A stretch of DNA of 8,802 bases from Bacteroidota bacterium (GTDB lineage Bacteria > Bacteroidota > Bacteroidia > Bacteroidales > Paludibacteraceae), in NCBI GenBank assembly GCA_017860335.1, contig JAFNAU010000070.1:1-8802 (forward strand), given 5' to 3'. Positions within the stretch are counted from its first letter, which is position 1. Every line of letters begins with the position of its first letter. The notes below the pieces were generated by a model. The model did no database searches. It worked only from the letters and a program-made list of their open reading frames with translations, and was not told the origin of the DNA. Of the stretch, positions 6,771 through 8,802 are shown piece by piece. Position numbers and translations under genes: made by a program.

Positions 6771-7982
6771 TTAGTTGGAAAGAAATCTGTTTCTTCCTAA
6801 CAAGCAGGCACCATAGACACCTGCTTTGTTTTGTAATTTTGAAAGTTCAATCTGAGAGTCTTTGTTTACAAGATTTAGTGAGTATTTTCTGATTGCGCTA
6901 CGGATTGGCATCAGTACGAAGCCGTCTGTTTCAGCCATCTGACCACCGATTATTACCAGTTCCGGGTTGAAGATATTGATAAGCCCTGCTATGTATCTGC
7001 CTAATTTTGCACTCACTTCTTCCACCACTTCAATGCACAGGGTGTCTTCCTGATTCGTAGCTTTTATGATATCCGATAGCTTCAGGTTTTTAATGTCTTT
7101 GACCTGATCGGAAAGAATAGAGGTTTCTCCGTTTTTGATTCTTTCAAGCACCTCCCTGTATATGGCACGACCTGATGCTTCAGTTTCAAGACAACCTTTT
7201 TTTCCACAATGGCAGATGATTTCATTTTCGAAAGCCGGGAAATGACCAAATTCACCGGAAAATCCCGATTTCCCATAGTAAGGTTTACCGTCAATGATGA
7301 TACCAATACCCAAGCCCCAACTGTAATTGATGAAAAGTACGTTTTTTTGTCCTTTCACCATTCCTTTCATGTATTCGCCGTAAGCCATTCCCCGTGTGTC
7401 GTTGTCGATGCCAACACCGCGATTGAGTTTTCTGGAAAGTATGCTGCTGATAGGCTCTTCGCTAAAGTAAAAACTGCTGTAGCTGTATCCTGATTCAGGA
7501 TTTACTCTTCCGGATATATTCAGATTGATATTAAAGATATTTTCTCTGATTTCGTGTGTTTCCTCGTTGATAAACTCCTCAATTTTGCTACATAGCTCGT
7601 CCAGCGATTCCAGTTTATTTTCATAGGTATATGGTATGCCAAATTTTGTCTTGACCACATCGCCGTTAAAATCCATCAGTGCCATATTTAAATATTGGTG
7701 GGTCATTTCAATGCCCATAAAATATGCTGAAGTGGGATTCATTCCGTAATAATTGGGATGTCTGCCTTCTGGCGTCGGAATCTTACCGTAGTCAGATATC
7801 AGACCGTCTTCACTCATGCCGTTTATAAGTTTGGTGACAGTAGGAACACTTAAATCAAGTTCTTTGGCAAGTTCAGAAATCGTTGTTTTGCCGTTATTCA
7901 GAAAATAACTGATAATTTCTTTTTTGATCAGGTTGTTTTTTGTGTTTTTTTCCAGATTTAAAAACTTATCTTTTGCCGTCAT
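6771..7982 (-). CDS. ROK-family transcriptional regulator with intact sugar-kinase fold
   Basis: This 403-residue protein has the NagC/Mlc/XylR architecture. Residues about 21-62 form a winged helix-turn-helix (TTISELAKELDLSVPTVTKLINGMSEDGLI). The ROK domain follows from about 86: SGRVNP at 157-162, IDNDT at 192-196 with D195 at the usual catalytic-base position, the phosphate loop GLGIGIIIDGK at 223-233, and GEFGH at 243-247. The zinc site is complete (H247, C257, C259, C264 in CHCGKKGC), followed by LE (E266), a usual sugar contact. Such proteins normally repress sugar-uptake or glycan genes and release DNA on binding a sugar or sugar phosphate; whether this one also phosphorylates sugar is open. 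No sugar gene lies in the window, so the ligand is unknown. The gene is transcribed alone, with a good promoter upstream and a terminator downstream, divergently from cas6. The ATG at 7982 is the only sensible start. Confidence 0.92.
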   Translation of the reverse strand: MTAKDKFLNLEKNTKNNLIKKEIISYFLNNGKTTISELAKELDLSVPTVTKLINGMSEDGLISDYGKIPTPEGRHPNYYGMNPTSAYFMGIEMTHQYLNMALMDFNGDVVKTKFGIPYTYENKLESLDELCSKIEEFINEETHEIRENIFNINLNISGRVNPESGYSYSSFYFSEEPISSILSRKLNRGVGIDNDTRGMAYGEYMKGMVKGQKNVLFINYSWGLGIGIIIDGKPYYGKSGFSGEFGHFPAFENEIICHCGKKGCLETEASGRAIYREVLERIKNGETSILSDQVKDIKNLKLSDIIKATNQEDTLCIEVVEEVSAKLGRYIAGLINIFNPELVIIGGQMAETDGFVLMPIRSAIRKYSLNLVNKDSQIELSKLQNKAGVYGACLLGRNRFLSN

Positions 7983-8032
7983 ATTTTTTGAATTATCAGG
8001 TTTTTATATATAATCGAATTTTCAATTTAAAA

Positions 8033-8062
8033 CAAAGATAGCTGAATTTTATATTTTGCAAA
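8033..8062 (-). promoter_or_regulatory. Bacteroidetes-type promoter of the ROK gene
   Basis: On the - strand TTTG (8062-8059) is followed after 18 bases by TATCTTTG (8040-8033), a full match to the -33/-7 consensus of the Bacteroidetes housekeeping sigma factor. Transcription would start near 8026-8028, giving a leader of about 45 bases. The -33 TTTG is itself part of a second -7-like octamer (TATGTTTG, 8066-8059). Confidence 0.7.
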
Positions 8063-8068
8063 CATAGT
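8059..8068. repeat. Direct repeat CAAACATAGT, copy 1
   Basis: This 10-base sequence overlaps the -33 element of the ROK promoter and recurs exactly at 8309-8318. Both copies are followed by AT-rich sequence with AAATAA. It could be an operator for autoregulation, or simply two promoter-like TATGTTTG sequences read on the - strand. Confidence 0.4.
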
Positions 8069-8142
8069 AAATAATATAAATATTTAAAAGTGTTTTAAGA
8101 AAAATAAAATCATGACTCGAAATCCTGATTGTATTTCTTCTC

Positions 8143-8169
8143 AAAAAAAGATATGTATCTGTTTTTTTT
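8143..8169. terminator. Weak hairpin with A and T tracts, possible terminator
   Basis: Seven A plus GAT (8143-8152) pair with ATC plus T tract (8157-8169), with an ATGT loop and an unpaired G at 8161. The stem is almost entirely A-U, so it is weak. Sitting between divergent genes, it would have to end an unannotated transcript or insulate the two promoters; it may also be chance in AT-rich DNA. Confidence 0.25.
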
Positions 8170-8257
8170 CATAAACAGTCAAAAACCCTTTCTATCTTTT
8201 CAAAATACAGGTTTGAAGAGTTAATCGGCCTGATTTCTGAAAAATCACATTTACCAA

Positions 8258-8275
8258 ATACTTTCATGAAAGTAT
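8258..8275. promoter_or_regulatory. 18-bp perfect palindrome, candidate operator
   Basis: ATACTTTCA is followed directly by its reverse complement TGAAAGTAT, with no mismatch. It has no adjoining T tract and no loop, so it fits a dimeric protein-binding site better than a terminator. It lies about 180 bases before cas6 and about 275 bases from the ROK start. The regulator is unknown. Confidence 0.45.
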
Positions 8276-8308
8276 GAAATCTGATGGCTAATATTATTCT
8301 TTTCTATT

Positions 8309-8318
8309 CAAACATAGT
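8309..8318. repeat. Direct repeat CAAACATAGT, copy 2
   Basis: This is the exact second copy of the 10-mer at 8059-8068, 250 bases away. On the - strand it contains TATGTTTG, a -7-like octamer, but no TTTG lies at a suitable -33 distance. Confidence 0.4.
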
Positions 8319-8393
8319 CAAATAACGAAATTAAATAAATATTAATGTAAAAGACATAACAAGTGCATAAAAATCTATATTTTTACGGTTGAA

Positions 8394-8432
8394 AGATTTA
8401 TCGGCGATTTTTAGATTTACGGAGATATTTTT
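8394..8432 (+). repeat. Imperfect tandem repeat upstream of cas6
   Basis: AGATTTATCGGCGATTTTT (8394-8412) is followed directly by a 20-base near-copy (8413-8432) that begins AGATTTACGGAGAT. They differ by one substitution and two single-base indels. A third partial TTTACGG lies at 8382-8388. GATTTA (8414-8419) also pairs with TAAATC (8432-8437). The block ends 23 bases before the cas6 ATG. TACGGTTG at 8384-8391 is a one-mismatch -7 element, so the repeats may be in the cas6 leader or its operator. Confidence 0.5.
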
Positions 8433-8455
8433 AAATCATTATATATTAGTTGCTT

Positions 8456-8802
8456 ATGAGGTTCAAGTTACAATTGCATATCAACAAACAAAGGTATGGA
8501 GACATTCTTCCTTTCAACTACCAATATGAATGTTCGGCTCTGATATATAAGATTATGGCGAGATCGGATGCTGCTTTTGCAGCCTGGCTGCACGACAACG
8601 GGTATCAGTCCGAAAGGAAACAATTCAAACTTTTCACCTATTCGCGCCTGCATATTCCTCAATATAAAGTCGTGGGTAACAACATGCAAATTCTTTCCGA
8701 TACCATCGAATGGTATATTTCATTTCTCCCCGAGATTAGCACCCGGCAATTTGTTCAGGGAATCTTCAGCGAACAAACTTTCGAACTGGGAAACAAATTC
8801 AA
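8456..8802 (+). CDS. cas6: CRISPR-associated endoribonuclease Cas6, 3' partial
   Basis: The frame is open from the ATG at 8456 to the end of the window, giving 115 residues. The N-terminus MRFKLQLHINKQRYGDILPFNYQYE and the later FKLFTYSRLHIPQYKV, FYISFLPE-like (WYISFLPEISTRQF) and GIFSEQTFELGNKF segments are those of the Cas6 family, which cuts CRISPR precursor RNA within the repeats. Y31 and H46 fall at the same residue numbers as the catalytic Tyr31 and His46 of Pyrococcus furiosus Cas6, and K55 is a candidate for its Lys52. The second ferredoxin-like fold and the glycine-rich C-terminal loop lie beyond the window. Cas6 of this kind serves type I (I-A, I-B, I-D) and type III systems; the subtype cannot be told here. 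It is transcribed away from the ROK gene and is likely the first gene of a cas operon running right. The call rests on my recognition of family sequence and is strong. Confidence 0.9.
   Translation, partial: MRFKLQLHINKQRYGDILPFNYQYECSALIYKIMARSDAAFAAWLHDNGYQSERKQFKLFTYSRLHIPQYKVVGNNMQILSDTIEWYISFLPEISTRQFVQGIFSEQTFELGNKF

Larger units (their letters stand above)
7983..8455. other. Divergent AT-rich intergenic region between the ROK gene and cas6
   Basis: These 473 bases are strikingly A/T-rich and contain no ORF I would call a gene. They hold a leftward promoter for the ROK gene, two copies of the 10-mer CAAACATAGT, a hairpin with A/T tracts, an 18-bp perfect palindrome, and a tandem repeat just before cas6. 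No CRISPR repeat-spacer pattern is visible. The region is probably the regulatory boundary between the core chromosome and a CRISPR-Cas locus. Confidence 0.7.

Noticed and set aside
8112..8174. A 20-codon ORF in the divergent intergenic region
   Set aside because: It is very short, overlaps the A/T-tract hairpin, and has no promoter or conserved features that can be seen.
7983..8455. A CRISPR leader or array between the ROK gene and cas6
   Set aside because: It is AT-rich like a leader, but no repeat-spacer unit is present; the only repeats are a 10-mer pair and a short tandem duplication.
8468..8689. A 73-codon - strand ORF opposite cas6
   Set aside because: It is fully antisense to the recognisable Cas6 N-terminus and has no features of its own.

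Overview
The window looks like a chromosomal segment of a Bacteroidetes bacterium, most likely of the order Bacteroidales or a close relative. Four things point there: promoter-like sites of the Bacteroidetes type (TTTG, a spacer of about 20 bases, then TAnnTTTG); no clear Shine-Dalgarno sequences, with A-rich leaders instead; a secreted protease ending in a type IX secretion (T9SS) sorting domain; and the spermidine route through carboxyspermidine that is common in this phylum. No species can be named from the sequence alone.

Left part (1-3427, + strand): the 3' half of a carboxy-terminal processing protease (peptidase S41), then nspC (carboxynorspermidine/carboxyspermidine decarboxylase) 35 bases later, then a carboxyspermidine dehydrogenase-type, saccharopine-dehydrogenase-like gene with its own promoter. 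The last two enzymes would make spermidine from putrescine and aspartate semialdehyde. A hairpin with A and T tracts ends this block and can work in both directions.

Middle part (3428-6693, - strand): a two-gene unit reading leftward, a T9SS-exported subtilisin-like protease followed by xseA (exonuclease VII large subunit), overlapping by four bases (ATGA). No xseB lies next to it. Between xseA and the terminator it shares with the dehydrogenase gene is a short non-coding stretch built from degenerate 8-base units in two oppositely oriented blocks. A 34-bp perfect palindrome with A8/T8 tracts closes the right side.

Right part (6694-8802): a ROK-family regulator on the - strand with an N-terminal helix-turn-helix and an apparently intact sugar-kinase site, a 473-base AT-rich divergent intergenic region, and the start of cas6 on the + strand, cut by the window end. 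The intergenic region carries a good promoter for the ROK gene, an 18-bp perfect palindrome, a repeated 10-mer, a hairpin with A/T tracts, and a tandem repeat directly upstream of cas6. Cas6 implies that a CRISPR-Cas locus begins here and continues to the right; no CRISPR array is visible in the window. The strongest items for a second look are the truncated cas6 with its structured upstream region, the octamer-periodic intergenic repeat, and the G9 tract in the PLP-binding loop of nspC.
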